From assembly GCA_023079485.1 (NCBI GenBank), contig CM041101.1, positions 9,326,501-9,390,500 on the forward strand: 64,000 nt of DNA, given 5' to 3'. Shown here in pieces: positions 1 through 12,075 of this stretch. This DNA comes from Archilochus colubris (Eukaryota > Chordata > Aves > Apodiformes > Trochilidae). Each line of letters begins with the position of its first letter. Within the stretch, counting starts at the first letter, position 1. The notes under the pieces were generated by a model. That model did not search any database, was not told the origin of the DNA, and saw nothing but the letters and a program-made list of their open reading frames with translations. The position numbers and the translations under genes were made by a program.

Positions 1-855
1 AGGCTGCTTCCCCATCTCACAGAGCCTGGACCCATCAGCAGGAGATACCAACCATCCATGAGAAGCTGTGGGGGCTGCTCCAGCCAGGCTCTTGTCTCCT
101 CCTCTCCTGAAGGAGCTTTTCCCTTAGAGATGGACCCCCCAGCTTTGTATGAGGGGTTGTGTCCTCTGGGTGTTCCTCTTGTCTCCTGAGCAGCTCTGAA
201 CTCCAGGACTTGGGATTCCACTTTCAAAGCCAAGAAGTTCAATGTGCTGGTGGGTTGTAGGCATTTCTTGATGCCCCTGAGCTGGTGGAGGATGCTCCAT
301 TGCTGGGAATCTTTCCCTCCAAGTTGGCAGAGGGTGTGGAGGTCACCAAGAATCTCTAGATTTGGGACAGAGGAGATGATGTTGCCTTTATTCCACACCT
401 GTGGTGGGTGGGCTGGGCAGGGTCTGTCCTACAGGACCAGCCCATGGCTTTGGGATTTGCATTCCCTTCTGTCTGTCCAAGACTTTGCAGAGAGAAAAAG
501 CCCAAGGAAAGCTCCCTCCCACCACTGCTTTTTCATCCATCACCCCCTGCATCCGCTTGCTCCGAGATGTGTCTGCTAACCAGGATGTTCCCACTGGGAT
601 TAGTGGGAAGAGTTGAGAAGTTATTTGAACAGCAGGCTCAAAGGAGGCAGCAGAAGCACTCCTGGAGCTGTTGCCAGCTGACATCTGGGCGCTGAGCAGA
701 GCTCTGGTGTCAGCACAGCTGAAAGCAGAGGAGGTGGGAAGCCCCAGACACCTGCAATTTGGTTAATAAATATTTATTTGGAGGTGATGAATACTCCTCA
801 GGATAAAGCCGAGTTAGCAGAAGGAGGATTGCGAGGGAGTGACGGGGTGTGCTGC

Positions 856-883
856 TTTTTTTTCTTCTTTTTTTTTTTTTTTT
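856..883. repeat. T-rich homopolymer tract
   Basis: A run of T interrupted by two C bases. It is simple low-complexity sequence in intron 1, with no adjacent element recognised. Confidence 0.85.
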
Positions 884-2314
884 GAGAGTTTACTGTGGGG
901 ATGTTGAAACGAGCAGCTGATGAGCTGAGGGATGTTGAAATCTGCAATCACTTCCTGACAAGGGCTGTGTGATTGCAGGGGACACAGACAAACACCCCCC
1001 TCCCTTGGTGAGTGAGTGAGTGGAGTGAGTGCCCAGCCCTGGGCACCCTCATCCTGCAGGGTCTGTGGTGATCCAGGGACTGGGGTAGGAGTTGGTTCCC
1101 ACTCATGGGTAAGGTGTTAGGAGCTGGGGAGGATGCAGCAACCCCCTGGCTGGGGTTTGGTCTGGATGATAAGAAGGCTGAAGTTTGGTTGTTCTCTTAA
1201 CAATGAGAAGGGAAGGGAGGGGAGCTGGCTGGGGGTGGGGTGGCAATGGGTGCTGTCACCTCGCTGTATCTCAAGGATGATTTTGTGACGCTTGGAGCAG
1301 GGACAGGGCAGGGGCCCCAGGCACCTTCCCTGCCTTGGAAAGGTGACCCACTCCTCCTAAGGGAATGGGAGAAGCTGCTTCAGTTTCTCCCCTGGTCCCT
1401 TAGTGCATAATCTGGGGAAGGCAACTTTCTGCATTGGCACTCTGGGGACTTTTAGGAACTCTGTATATGACAGATACCCAGTGGGGTTACTAGGGCATCA
1501 GGGCTGCTGTGTGCCATAAGCAGTGGGGATGAGCCCATCTCCTGGAGGTCCCTTCTCCCCCGTGGGCTCAGCTCACCCTCAGCCTTGCTGCTCAGCTCTT
1601 CCTCTGCTTTCTCCTTCTGAGCATCCTGACATCTGACCATGGTACCCATCACTGGGATTAAAGCCCACGAGAGGCAAGGGATGGTGTGGATTGCTGCAGG
1701 AGCTGCTGTGCTTACCCTGGGGAGGGCTGGAGGGGTGGCAGCTGTGACATCTGTCCTTGTCCCCAAGCTGCTGCTGCTGGAGCCTGTCATACAGATGTGC
1801 CTGGGGTACCTCCAGCTGCAGCGTCAGAGCAGGAGCTGGGCAGCTCCGTGGGGGTGACTCAGTGTCTTCTGCTTCCCGAGGAAGCAGCTGCTGGAGATGC
1901 TGATGTGTGTGGGCAGCAGGGGCCACATCCTGCAGCAGCTCAGCTCCATGGCATGCAGGAGCCTGGGATACAGCAGGGAGTGGGAGTCAAACCCGCTCTG
2001 CATGTACTCCCGGGATGCTGGGGCCAGGGAGCTGCTCTGGAACAGTTCTAGCTTGGGGGTGGGGGGGTACCAGCACTGAGTGGTTTTGGGCTTGGTTTTG
2101 CTTGTGTGGGAAGTTGTTTTTTTTCACACTTTCTGGGGGCTGCAAGCCCTCCCTTAGTGGGCAGCTGATCTGCAAGCCTGGTAGCTGAACCCTTTGGGAT
2201 GGGGGTTTGATTTAAGCTACCCCAGATGCTCCTGGCTCCGTGGGTCTTTGCACCTCATCCTCTGTCCCCACTGTTCCCCTGTGCTCTGGTTGCTTGTGGA
2301 GGTGGGTTCAGTGA

Positions 2315-2842
2315 AATCATAGAATCATGGAATTGGCTGGGTTGGAAGGGAGCTCAGAGATCAAGTCCAACCCTTGATCCACTCCCCCCGTGGTTCCCAG
2401 CCCATGGCACTCAGTGCCACATCCAGGCTCTTTGGAAAGATCTCCAGACACGGAGAATCCACTACTTCCCTGGGCAGCCCATTCCAATGCCTGATCACCC
2501 TCTCCAGAAAGAAATTCTTTCTCATCTCCAACCTAAACCTCCCTGGCACAACTTGAGACCCTGCCCTCTTGTCTTGCTGAGAGTTGCCTGGGAAAAGAGC
2601 CCAACCCCCCCCTGGCTCCAACCTCCTTTCAGGGAGTTGGAGAGAGTGATGAGGTCTCCCCTGAGCCTCCTCTTCTCCAGCCTCAACACCCCCAGCTCCC
2701 TCAGCCCTTCCTCACAGGAATTGTGCTGGATCCCTTCACAGCCTCCTTGCTCTTCTCTGGACCTGCTCCAGCACCTCAATCTCCTTCCTGAGCTGAGGGG
2801 CCCAGAACTGGACACAGGACTCAAGCTGTGGCCTCACCAGCC
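2315..2842 (-). mobile_element. CR1 LINE 3' fragment (5'-truncated)
   Basis: The + strand begins with the reverse complement of the CR1 3' tail (AATCATAGAATCATGG), so the element points to the minus strand and its 3' end is at about 2315. The minus-strand frame covering 2361-2621 reads like the C-terminus of the CR1 second open frame, including [19 protein letters not shown] and a preceding [11 protein letters not shown] stretch. Only the last 530 bp or so are present, which is the usual 5' truncation of CR1 copies. The copy is nearly identical to the fragment at 35899 over their shared part, and to the inverted fragment at 31660 in its 5' part, which suggests one fairly young subfamily. It is not a functional gene. 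Confidence 0.93.
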
Positions 2843-3017
2843 ACCTCAAACCTCAGGAAGAGCCCTGGTGTCAGAAAGGGCTCAGCCGGGCAGTAAAGCC
2901 CCCAGGCCATGTGCCAGCAAGGGGCTGTCACGCTGTCCGTGGGGACAGGAAGGTGGTGGCCATGGTGGTGGCAGAGGCAGCAGTGGTGGAGGGGGAGGAA
3001 GGAGCCCACAGCCTGGG

Positions 3018-3180
3018 GGATTAATAATAGAAGCGCTGGCATCCGTTTGAGATTAGCGAGAGAAAGCTCAGTGCCCATCTCGCCCAGCATTTAACTTTAA
3101 TGCCGAGATAATGAGCAATGATATTTATTTGTAAAAGATCTGGAGATATCGCTGCCCGGGGAGCAGCCAGGAGCTGTCAG
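3018..3180. promoter_or_regulatory. candidate conserved non-coding regulatory block
   Basis: An AT-richer island in GC-rich flanks. It holds a homeodomain-like GATTAATAATAG near 3019, GATA-like words (GAGATAATGAG near 3105 and GGAGATATC near 3142) and a forkhead-like ATTTATTTGTAAA near 3123. Such clusters are common in intronic enhancers of developmental genes. No alignment was available, so conservation is a guess and the block could be neutral. Confidence 0.3.
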
Positions 3181-3337
3181 AGCCCTCTCCGTCCCCTCGG
3201 TGGCTGCTCCGAGTTGTAACCCGAGCTCTCGGAGCTCTCTGCTCCTTCCTTCTCGCTTTTCACGCTCCAGCTCCGTTCACTGAGCCGGACACTTGCTCCG
3301 ACCCGGAGCCCGAGCTAAGATTTGCTGCGTGATTTTC

Positions 3338-3445
3338 ACAGAATCCCAGAATGTGGAGGTTGGAAGAGACCTCCAAGCTCATCCAGTCCAACCTTGGTCA
3401 AACACCACAGGCAGCTACTAAACCCTGTCCTTAAGGAGCAGGTCA
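3338..3445 (-). mobile_element. CR1 LINE 3' end fragment
   Basis: The segment starts with CACAGAATCCCAGAATG and continues with GGTTGGAAGAGACCTCCAAG and a 'cagtccaacc' stretch. This is the reverse complement of a CR1 3' terminus. The following TTGGTCAAACACC and CCTGTCCTTAAGG words match, in inverse orientation, the copy at 36427-36602, so the two belong to the same subfamily. About 110 bp remain. Confidence 0.8.
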
Positions 3446-4929
3446 GGGTGAGGAGATGTCTCCCTGGCAGGGATGGGGTGGAAACATCCCCTGGCACCTC
3501 CATGTCGAGGTGCTGGGATGGGGTTTAAACCCCTCTCTGAGCCTTCCCTGCTCCTGTCCCCTCTCCCAGCTCTCCGGGTGCCAGAGCTGGAGCATTGGGT
3601 GATGCCCAGGGAGGGCTGGCAGGAGGATGTGGGGTGTGGGGAGGAGGTGACAGAGCAGCAAAAGGGGGGGTGATGGGGAATGCCTGCCAGCACTTTCCCT
3701 GGCTGATGTTTTGGAGCTTTTTCAGGGAGTTTGGGGGCAGACAGCTTTTCCTGGTGGTCTGGGATGGCTGTCTGGGGCCGTGTTGGCCCCTGCTCTGTGG
3801 AAGGAGTTGGGTCTCGTGGGCATCAACCCGCCTGGTTTTGGGGACAGGGCTGCTCCTGCTTCCCTTTCCCTGCCTTGGTTGGTCTGAGAGGGCTGTAGGA
3901 TGCTCAGCCTGGGGTTGTGTAACCAGCCCAGAGGCAGGCTTAGGCTGTGCTTGGCAGGTGGGTGTCCCTTCCTTATTAAGCCATCCCTGGGTAATTACTG
4001 GGATAAAGGCCTGATGAGATAATGCTTCATTATTTTTGTGCTTTGGGGGGGATTAGGAGCAGTGGGATTTCTCAGAGGCTTTATCTCTGCTAAGGTCTTT
4101 GGGCTGCAAGGCACGTGTGCAGGCGGGGAAGAGGACCTGGGCTCTGCAGCCCTCCTGCTCCACTTGCCCCAGGCTGGGGATGGTGAGTGAGGGGGGACCC
4201 CAGGATGGGGAGGAGAGAGTCCAGCCCCAGCAAGGGCTGTCAGGGCTGTGCCATGAGGGATCTCCTTTGGATGCCATTGCAGCCCCATCCATCACTGCCA
4301 GCGGAGGGAGGAGGTGACACCCACAAATAAACAGGGAGGTGGGTGGTGTGTGCTGAGGCAGGAGGTGGAGGGCATCCCTGTTGGTGGGGGGGATGTTTCT
4401 CTTGTGATTTATGACTGAGATGATGCGGAGCTCTCAGTGTGGCCTTTGGAAGCTGTTTACCAACACTGTCATCTCCTGGCTGGGCTGCTGGTGAGGGCTG
4501 CAAGGGGAAGCATCACCGTGCATCTCACCTGCTTGTGCCCTCCCCAGGAGCCCCAGCGGGGACAGTCTCAGGGCGCTGGTGGGATTGGTGCTTGGAGAGC
4601 CCCAGAGATGCTTTTATGAAGGGAGTTTGGGTTGCTGGAAACAGGGCTAGAGTAAAATGTGCTGTAATGAAAGAGGCTTGGAGAGAGCTGCCCTCCTCCC
4701 TGCCACCCCAGCACAGGCAGCCCTGGAGCTGGAGGGATGGAGCTGGCACTGGAGCAGGGAAGCAGGCAAGCTGGACTCCAGCCAGGCTGCACACTTGATC
4801 CAAACACAGCTGGAGCTGATCTGATGAAGTGAGAGGTTAAGAAGAGAGCATCTGTTATCTAAAGGGGACACGCAGTGGGAAACTGTAAGCTCTTTATTCC
4901 CCCCCACCCCACCCCCTCTGTTCAGTGCA

Positions 4930-5095
4930 TCATCCCTGACTTTATTTCTTTGATTTATTAAGGAAGCCTGTGCTTCCGGGGCTGTAATTAAGTGCCACTG
5001 TGTGAGCTTTTGATAGTGAGTGAATGATATAATGCTTTGCACATTCCCCGTCTGCTCAAGTGCTTTAGGATCTAGATAAAGCAAGCAGGGATTTC
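4930..5095. promoter_or_regulatory. candidate conserved non-coding block
   Basis: An AT-rich stretch in GC-rich surroundings. It contains TTGATTTATTAAGG, CTGTAATTAAGTGCC (a homeodomain/NKX-like word) and TGATATAATGC. No coding frame fits. The enhancer call rests only on composition and motif density. Confidence 0.25.
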
Positions 5096-5814
5096 TGCTG
5101 CCCATCAGGGCTGGGGCATGGCAGGTTTAGCCCAGTGCTCCTCCCAAAGGAGCAGAGAACGATGCAGGAACCACTTGGCACTGGTATCCAGGATCCAGCC
5201 TGGGAAGGGAAATCACATCCTCTCCCAGAAAACCATCCCAGCATCTTGGGAGGCTGCTGGGGACTGAATTGGGTGTCAGCACCCCAGATGCCCTCATTGC
5301 CTCTCTCCCAGCCTTGCCTGGTGCTGGAGATGGAGAGGGGACCACAGCCCCCCAGCTGGCTGTTGCACATCCCTACACTGAGGTGTCCCAAGGGTCCTGC
5401 TGGAGCTGGGGCACCCCAAGCACCCTCCTGCAGTTCCTGGCATGCCACTTCCACCTCTACAGGAGGGTGCTGCCCTGCATCTCCCTGCACAAGCAGAGGC
5501 TCCTGGGTGCTGCTGGCATTTCTAGGCAGACATACAAGAGTGTTATTTTCATGCCAAGGGAAGGTTCCTCTACCTGCTCTTTTAACCAGGAGCCTGGGGC
5601 AAGTGGTCCCATTGGTATTCCTGCTGGGCATCTCCCTGGGCCACACTGGTCCCAGTGCTGCTGGCAGCCTTGTCCCTGTCCCCAGCTACCACTGTGGTCA
5701 TTGCTGGTGGCTCTGGCTTTCCCCCACTGCCCTGGGTTCCTGGGATGGTTGCTGAGCCCTCTCTGTGCCTCAGCAGCTGCTCCAGCACCCCCTTCACCTA
5801 CACCTGTTTTTTAG

Positions 5815-6200
5815 GCAGAAATAAATATCATTTTACTATAAGGGCCATTTTTGATAAACAAGATTATTTTAGTGGTTTGACTGATGGCTGCAGAAGGAGC
5901 TGCAGTTTGGCTCTGTGCACAAACATTTTTGCTGCCCAGCAGCAGGCAATGCTCCTGCTCACAACCTCACTGCTGGCAGCCCCTGGGGGCAGCAAGAGAA
6001 GGAGGAAAAGAATTAGGAAAGGGTGAGAAAAAAAAACCCCACAACACCGCATGTAAATAAACTTAAAAATAAAAAGTGACAGAGATTATTTGCTGGTTAA
6101 TGAACTAAAATGTCCAGCCTCCTGCTGAGCAGCAACGTTGTTTATAAACTACAGAAAGGGCTTTATTTTAATGGGCAGTAAATCTCATTCATCCCTAGCT
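5815..6200. promoter_or_regulatory. candidate AT-rich regulatory block
   Basis: This block contains AAATAAATATCATTTTAC, TTTTTGATAAACAAG (forkhead-like) and, after a GC-richer middle, a further AT-rich part from 6040 with TAAATAAACTT and GGTTAATGAACT. The two AT-rich parts may be separate elements. Function is not shown by the sequence. Confidence 0.22.
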
Positions 6201-7159
6201 CTGGCAGTCAGTATCGTGCAGGATGAATAGGCTGGAGCTGAACGCAGCCTCCTCCCTCCAGCCAGCTCCTCTGCTGGGTATTTCCCTCCCCCCCTCCTCT
6301 TTTCCACATTTGCTGGTTTTCTCCTTTCCTCTTTTTCTTCCTAATCCCACTCTGCTGTGCTGATAATGGGGTTATCTGGCCAGGAAGAAAGGAAGAATCT
6401 GTCCCTGTGCCTCAGCGTGTCACATCCGCTGGGTTTTGTTTATTCACTTGAAAAATGCTTTCCCCCCCCCCCCTCCTCCTCCTCCCATTCTGTCTCTGGG
6501 TGGCAGCTGGAGAGTGGCCTGAGATAATCACAGCCTTATTTTTTATTTATTCCTCTTAAATAAAGCCTCCTGTAGCCTGAAGGCAGATTTTCTGTGTTTC
6601 CCCCCATCCTGGCTTTGCAAACAGGGGGTGGGAGTGATGGTAATCAGAGCAGAACCCCAGTGCTATGGGCACAGCCCCCTAAGGATCCTTCTTGCAGGGG
6701 ACACAGTGACTTCAATGCAGGGACAGTCCCTTTGAGCCTGGCAGAGAGGTGGGCAAGACCACTGGCCAAGAAATAGCAGGGGCAAGATACCCATTGATGT
6801 TCTTGGATAGAAAGTTGTAGAAAATAAATATACGGTCTGGAAATGAAAAGATCTGAGCTGGGGAATGAGATGCTTGGAGTTGGAAGGGACAATGACAAGT
6901 GGTTCTGAGCAGAACCACAGGTTTGGGAGCTGATCAGGTCTCGTGTGACACAGGGTTGTTAGTGGGTGAGTGCATTGCTGAGGTTTGGGCTGGGGATTCT
7001 CCAGCTGCTGGGAAGAGTTGGGTGATGGTACCCGCTGGAATGAGGGACCACAGTCAGGTCAGGTGGGGATTTTGGACATGCCCAGGGACAAATCAGAACC
7101 TCAGAACTTCTGACTGTAACTCATTGGGTGACCTGCTCCTAAGGCAAGAAAGAAAATAG

Positions 7160-7365
7160 TAAGTTATCTATTCCTGTTTGACTTTAATGTCCATAATCTG
7201 CCATTAATCAAACCAGGACTAGAAGATCCTTACTTAGGCCTAATCAGTGCATAATGGATTATCTAGAGGAACTAATAAAAGGTAATTATCTATGCTTTGC
7301 AAGTTCCAATTACTGTACTTATATGATCAATTAATTCTTGTAACCGTTTCCCAGGTGTAATTTGT
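7160..7365. promoter_or_regulatory. candidate homeodomain-rich enhancer
   Basis: This is the most striking AT-rich island in intron 1. Within about 200 bp it packs CCATAATC, CATTAATCAAACC, CCTAATCAG, GCATAATGGATTATC, GGTAATTATC, CCAATTAC and GATCAATTAATTC. These are homeodomain cores (TAAT, ATTA, GGATTA) spaced more densely than in the flanks, where GC-rich sequence dominates. No open frame of note crosses it. It is a good candidate for a conserved intronic enhancer of RXRA or a neighbour, by inference only. Confidence 0.35.
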
Positions 7366-10300
7366 GGGACAACATGACACTGACTCCAGGCAGAGGCTCA
7401 GCTCCCGCTGCTGTGGGGGGGATGCAGGGATGCCCTGGAGCATCCCAGGTTATCCTGGCTCCTGTCCCCAGACAAATCAACTCCCTGCAAGGAGAAGCCC
7501 AGCCCTACACTCTGCTCCTGCCCTCAGAATAACCACTTCTGCCCTGGGCTGTTTCCTTGCAGGAGATGATGGAGCCTGGGTTCAGCAGCCGCTCAGCCCC
7601 GCTGCCTGTCCCAGGGGACATTGCCCCTTGTCTTGGTGTCACCTCGGGGAGCCCTGCTGTTCCCTTCCCATGCCCCAGCACAGCCAGCAAAGCCCCATGG
7701 AAAGGCAGCTGGCTCCAGTCATCTCCTTCTCCTGCTGCTCCTGGCGTCTCCTCTCGCTGGCTTGCGGAGTCATCCGAGGGTCTTAAAGAAGGGGGAAATA
7801 TTCCAGCTATGTCTGTGCAGTTGTAGGAATGGCTTAAAATTACAATAAATTTGAGACACTTTACATGTCCACTTGGGGCCCAGCATTGTTATGGTAATTT
7901 GAAGCAGATTGAGTCAAGGCAGATCTGAAGGCTCTTAGCAGGAGCCTGGGGATGGAGGAGGAGAGGTGGTGGAAAACACCACTTTTGTGATGCTGGTTGG
8001 AGCTCCAGAGCCAAACCCTCCCGAGGTAACACTGGATGTCTCTTTGCAGTGGTGCAGCCTGGGCTCACGACTCAGTCTGTGGTTCTTCCTTCTCTTTTGA
8101 GGGATTTCTTCAGCCTTTTGGAGCTCAGTAACCCAGTGTCCCCTTCTGATGTCACCCAAGACTGTGCTGTTTCAGAGCAGTGAAGCCACTCACTGGGACC
8201 TGGGGTCCTAGAGCCAGGTTCTGCCCCTGAGGTACCCTTAGTAGCACATGGGGATGTATCACTTCTTCCTTCCCCACAGAGTTTGGATGGGGGACCACCA
8301 GTTGTTGTCCTTGCTGTTACCTGGCTTCTTCTTGGTGCAGAAAAGGGGTAAAGAGGACTAGGGCAGGGTGGGGGAATGGCTCTTGAAATGCCTCTGAGTC
8401 AGGAGCATCATGCTCCCAGATGGAACAGAGACCCAGAAAAGATCACTACAGTTATTGCAGTTGGATTTTAGGCTTTTGCAGAGAGTTTCATGTCACTGCA
8501 GAGGAGCAGAAAGAATTTATTTCAGAGCAAAACTTGTTTCTTTGAAAAAACTGTCGGCATGGGATCTTGTGAGAATTTCTATTGTTATTTTCCCCCTTCC
8601 CCCCAGACATGAAATTAATTAATCCATTTAAGTCCCTTTTTCTGGGAACAGTCTTGGTTCCATTGACATTTTTGGTTAACAAGGAATAAAGCAAACCCAC
8701 AAAGAAAAATAGAGAAAAAACAACCCCCCCAAGCCCTTCTACTTAAAAAAGAAACTCCCCTCCCAGCTCTCCCAGTCACCATGATACAACCACTGCTTTG
8801 GTCCCAGTGTGGCTGATGTTGTTTCCAGCTTGCTTGGAGCTGCTCCATCATCCCAGGAGTGTCCAGGATGGGGCTGGAGGGGAAGGAGCTGTGTCCCCCC
8901 AGCATACTCCTCGTTTTTCTGTGAGATGCTACCACACACAGCCCCAACCACAGTACCCATCTGCTTCCAGGGCTGCTTTCTTCTTCTTCTGTTCTTTTCT
9001 TTCTTTTGTTGCTGTTTCTCTTGGGTTTTCTGTTCTTTTCCCAAGCAAGCCACCACAGGCTCCTCCAAACATTCTCCTGAAGATTATTCTCCTGCTTGCC
9101 TGCAACGTGTTTGCGATGCTGAAACTCCCGTTGCCCCATCCCAACCTTCTGCTCCTGCTTTCTTGTCTGGGCTCAGCATCTGGATTGTAGGGGCCAAGTC
9201 TGAGCATGCCAATTCCCATTCAATACATTTTCCTACCTTTGATTCCACCTTCCCCCTGGCTGAATCCCCAAGGCTGTGCAGATGTCACTCCCTGCCCTGT
9301 GGATGTGCTGGTGCAGTTGGTGGGATAACAGTGGTTTTCAGAGCTCAGCACCCACCCTCTGGCTGATTGACATCTTTCTGGAACAACTTGTCTTGCATTG
9401 AACTCCAAAATTAGCTTGAGAGGGAGGTAGCAGGGTCAGGTGAGTGATGCTGGCAGGTTCTTGAGGTGGGTGCTGGGCTCTCCCATGGGTTCCTGACCAA
9501 GGCCCCCTAAATTCAGTGCCAGGCAGGTGGTCGCAGTGCCTAGAGCTGGCTGCCTTTCTGTTGTCAGCGAGGGGTCAGCAATAATTAATATTTCAGCTTG
9601 CACTAACCAGAGGTCTTGTTTGATAACCCCTGTTTGACAGGATTTGCAAAGCAGACAGAAAGCTGCTGGCTGCAGCGGGTGTCGAATGAGAGCGACAGAG
9701 AGAGCACGTCTGGAAAGTGCCACCCTGGGTGACGTAGAATTGCTGCTAAACAGCTGCTTGGCAGCAGGAAAAGCCCCAACAACTGTTTGTCCAGATGATG
9801 AAGAGTGTGGTTTGGCAAAGCCTGGCTCCATGAGGGTCGGGTGCAGCTAGCCACACGTGGTGGGGCATCTTTTACGTTTGTTTGCTGGCTTTGGTTTAAT
9901 TTGAAACTCAAGCCTCTTCCCTGTGGTTTGATCCTCCCAGCTCAGCAAGTTGTAGCAGAGAGAAGTTGCTCAGGGAAGAGAAAGGGTTCTGGATGTGGTG
10001 TGAAGTGAGAGCGACCGCTCCCACCGCAAACGCTTCCCGACCTCTCTCTGAACAAAGCCAGGGACACTTCTTTGCTCTCTTCTCTCCCTTCCTGCCCCTC
10101 TTCCAGTGCAGTTATTTTGGAAGCCAATGTTGGAGGTTTTATTATTATTACTGCTCTCCTTATTAGGACTCTCTTTACTATGACTTTTTAGTTAAATAGT
10201 ACCAGAGTTGGACACAGTGCTTTACAAACACGGGGGAAGGAAAGGTCTTTGCTCAGAGGAGTTTTTGTGATAATTTATGATAAAGGAGTTTTTATGATAA

Positions 10301-10813
10301 TTCAGTTGTCTGGAGGAAAAGAAATCAAGGTGTGGAGGGGGTAGGCAGCAGCACAGAGTGAGGTCAGAGCAGCAAGGGTAAAAGGCTGGTTTTGAGAGAG
10401 GTCCTTGTGGGTTCTTTCACTTAGGATGCTGATCCTTAGCCAGGTGGGTGACAGGGGCTCTGCCACACCAGGTTAAGCTCTTGCTGCCTCAGATGCAGCT
10501 TCCCTGACAACGGGGAGGTCCCAGGGCCTCAAAAAGGAAAGGGCAAGCCAATCCAGGACTTCTGCCACCCAGTGATGCGTTGACCCAATTGTGCACTGCT
10601 GTGTAAGGGGAGAGAAATTCCTTCCTGACCCTTGTACTCGTCGGCCCATGCCCTGAAGCATGAGATTTGATTTTCTTTATCTGGCTTTCCATAATTGCTG
10701 ATGTCGTGTTTGGTACTCCCCGTGTCCCACCCCTTGGAGCAGCATCTGCTGCTTTTAACTCAATGGATCTTCTCCTCTGGGAGTTTGATCCTGACTCTTT
10801 CCTGGGAAGTGGC

Positions 10814-10889
10814 TGGAAGGAAGGAAGGAAGGAAGGAAGGAAGGAAGGAAGGAAGGAAGGAAGGAAGGAAGGAAGGAAGGAAGGAAGGA
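10814..10889. repeat. (AAGG)n microsatellite
   Basis: About 19 nearly perfect copies of a GGAA/AAGG tetramer in intron 1. It explains the EGRK-repeat and LPSF-repeat open frames on the two strands, which are artefacts. It is probably length-polymorphic. GGAA arrays can bind ETS-family proteins, but nothing here shows that use. Confidence 0.97.
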
Positions 10890-11335
10890 GACCTGGTCCC
10901 TTCAAGCTCCCCAGCACTTGAGGGTTTTCCCTTGGGATGTGGCAGGGCTGGCAAGCAAACCCACTGAGATCTGCACCCTGGGCAGGCTGCGGGGCTGCAG
11001 CTTGCCTCCAAAATGGTAGGAGATGGTTGGTTTTGGAAGAAGAGTAATGGGTGGAAAGTCCATGTTATTCTTGAGCTCTTTCCTGCCAGCAGTGAGTGGC
11101 AGTGAGTGGCACAGCCCTGTCTCAGCCTTGGGACCATCTGCCTTTTTGCTCCAGCCTCTTTGGGTAGAGAAAGGAACAGGAGGGTGCTGCAAAACCTACT
11201 GCCTGCTCCTGGGCTTTGTCCTGCCAGGTCCCCTGCCAGACCCCTGGGGGGTTCTGGCTGTGAGTCAGCAGAATCCAGCCTGATAATCCCAACTCTGATA
11301 ATTCTCTGATGCTCTGGTGTATCCTACTTTAGGGA

Positions 11336-11404
11336 GAAAGTTGGACTAGATGATCTCTAGAGGTCCATTCCAACTTTGAGAACTCCATAATTCTGTCATT
11401 CTCT
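11336..11404 (+). mobile_element. CR1 LINE 3' end remnant
   Basis: The core reads GTTGGACTAGATGATCTCTA then GAGGTCCATTCCAACTTTG, and ends near CATAATTCTGTCATTCT. This is the standard CR1 3' terminal segment with its ATTCTGTGATTCT-like tail, on the + strand. Only about 70 bp survive. Confidence 0.8.
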
Positions 11405-12009
11405 CCCGAAAGAGTTAAAGGCTCTCACCCCTTCAAGCCTGGGGAAGTGGAATTAGTCACGGCCTTCAGTAGAAGTGCTGGCCAGGTTATAAAAATGAAA
11501 AACGAGCACAAATCAATAATGAAGTTTGTGTTTGTGGGAACACCGGGCATGACTGGCAGAGCACCTCGGCGCGGGTGGTGGGTGCAGGATGAGCTGCCCC
11601 TCCTGTGCATCCCTTATGTGGGCAAGGTGGCACCATCCCTTTCTCCTCCCTGATGTGTTTGACTCTTCCTGTGCCACCACTGCTGCACTGTCCCTGGATT
11701 TTGGGTGCCTCTTGGAGCAGAGCTTATGTGATGCTGCTGGATGCTGGTCCAGGCATTGAGGAGGTGGCTCCTCAGGGGTCGGGGTTGCTGTGGTTGCCCC
11801 AGGGATGCTGAGGGGCTGATTAATCTTCAGGACATGGGGTAGCGTTTCCACAGCACTGAGGTAGTGTTGGGAGGCCATGTTTCCTTTTCCAAAGGGGCTC
11901 GGGCATGTCTGGGAAGGAAACAGCCTTCTAATTAGATGGTTTGAAAATCTTTACTGTCGCTCGTTAGAAATACATTAATCAGCCTATGTTGAAAGAACTG
12001 CCTGGCAAA

Positions 12010-12011
12010 AA

Positions 12012-12072
<61 letters not shown>

Positions 12073-12075
12073 TAT
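12010..12075. repeat. (ATT)n microsatellite
   Basis: About 21 near-perfect copies of an ATT/TTA trinucleotide in intron 1, ending in TTTATTG. It is simple tandem repeat and probably polymorphic. Confidence 0.97.

Noticed and set aside
2226..3050. + strand frame of 274 codons
   Set aside because: It mostly reads the antisense strand of a CR1 fragment; not a cellular gene.
3595..4014. Trp/Gly-rich + strand frame of 139 codons in intron 1
   Set aside because: No domain, no conserved motif and no splice structure; length is expected by chance in GC-rich DNA.
10190..10235. CACAGTGCTTTACAAACAC as a SINE tail
   Set aside because: Short and without the other conserved parts of any element I know.
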